From the NCBI GenBank assembly GCA_002293005.1, contig DBCJ01000133.1, forward strand, positions 9,267-23,784: 14,518 nucleotides of DNA, read 5' to 3'. Positions 14,232 to 14,518 of the stretch are shown piece after piece; the first letter of the stretch is position 1; each line of letters opens with the position of its first letter. The notes below the pieces were generated by a model. It made no database searches and was not told where the DNA came from. It saw only the letters and a list, made by a program, of their open reading frames with translations. The DNA comes from Ignavibacteria bacterium UBA961 (lineage in GTDB: Bacteria > Bacteroidota > Ignavibacteria > Kapaibacteriales > UBA961). Both the position numbers and the translations under genes were made by a program.

Positions 14232-14518
14232 ATGTCATATAAAGGCATCGTACCCAAAATCGGGAAGAATGTTTTGATTTGCGATGGCGTACGGATTATC
14301 GGAGATGTGGAAATAGGTGATGATTCCAATGTGTGGTTCAATGCTGTATTGCGTGGCGATGTCTTTCCGATCAAAATCGGGAAGAGAACCAATATTCAGG
14401 ATGGATCCATATTACATGTCACCACAGACAAGTTCGCATTGAATATCGGCGATGATGTGACCGTTGGACATAATGCCATTTTGCATGGCGCAACAATCGG
14501 GAATCGTTGTTTGATTGG
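14232..14518 (+). CDS. Gamma-class carbonic anhydrase-like hexapeptide-repeat protein (3' end outside window)
   Basis: The first 95 codons of a left-handed beta-helix protein of the gamma carbonic anhydrase/YrdA family, open to the window end. Residues MSYKGIVPKIG begin the family pattern, followed by hexapeptide turns such as IIGDVEIGDDSNVWFNAVL and NIGDDVTVGHNAIL. Known active-site positions are preserved: R41 and D43 in RGD, Q56 in NIQDG, and the three zinc histidines H62 (ILHVT), H80 (VGH) and H85 (LHG). The metal site thus looks complete so far, so reversible CO2 hydration is possible, though many members of this family have low or unproven activity. Start ATG 14232 gives the usual N-terminus; in-frame ATGs at 14196 and 14157 would add 12 or 25 residues unlike the family. 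No Shine-Dalgarno is visible. It is transcribed away from the membrane protein-pruA pair. Confidence 0.88.
   Translation, partial: MSYKGIVPKIGKNVLICDGVRIIGDVEIGDDSNVWFNAVLRGDVFPIKIGKRTNIQDGSILHVTTDKFALNIGDDVTVGHNAILHGATIGNRCLI

Noticed and set aside
1..14518. Search for tRNA, rRNA, CRISPR arrays, insertion sequences, prophage or defence genes
   Set aside because: None seen. Every gap is under 200 bases, no transposase or integrase motif occurs, and all larger genes match metabolic or housekeeping families.

Overview
The window is an ordinary-looking chromosomal segment from a bacterium of the Bacteroidota/Chlorobiota/Ignavibacteriota (FCB) neighbourhood. The evidence is indirect: SecA carries the long insertions usual in that group; several intergenic gaps contain TAnnTTTG boxes, the Bacteroidota-type -7 promoter element; Shine-Dalgarno sequences are present on some genes and absent on others; base composition is moderately AT-rich. 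A more exact placement (for example Ignavibacteria or Kapaibacteriota) is inference. I see no phage, transposon, CRISPR array, tRNA or rRNA, and no stretch over 300 bases without a gene.

Layout. On the minus strand, 1-1067 is the start of a polytopic membrane acyltransferase-like gene (its 3' end lies outside the window) and 1146-4298 is secA, separated from it by a strong terminator hairpin. A 198-base divergent promoter region follows. On the plus strand come a GalE-like sugar-nucleotide epimerase (4497-5411), miaA (5415-6356), rpsA for ribosomal protein S1 (6533-8338), a YitJ-like two-domain methyltransferase/methylenetetrahydrofolate reductase (8425-10248) and a PaaN-type aldehyde dehydrogenase (10286-11956). 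A bidirectional terminator separates paaN from the converging minus-strand pair: L-glutamate gamma-semialdehyde dehydrogenase (12011-13555) and a small membrane protein encoded just upstream of it (13579-14037). A second divergent region leads to a gamma-class carbonic anhydrase-like gene (14232 onward, cut by the window end).

How the genes relate. Most are housekeeping: protein export (SecA), tRNA modification (MiaA), translation (S1), folate one-carbon metabolism, proline/arginine catabolism and surface-sugar supply. The epimerase and miaA are tightly spaced and probably co-transcribed. rpsA seems to have its own promoter and a 140-base leader, and ends in a 13-bp hairpin. The two aldehyde dehydrogenase genes are convergent and separately transcribed.

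Most worth a second look: (1) the homocysteine-methyltransferase-like half of the MetF fusion has lost all three family zinc-binding cysteines, so it is probably not an ordinary methionine synthase; (2) the rpsA leader holds repeated blocks, inverted repeats and a 32-codon ORF ending 9 bases before rpsA; (3) an orphan PaaN with no other phenylacetate genes nearby; (4) an unknown small membrane protein apparently co-transcribed with pruA. I did not find a convincing new multi-gene system.
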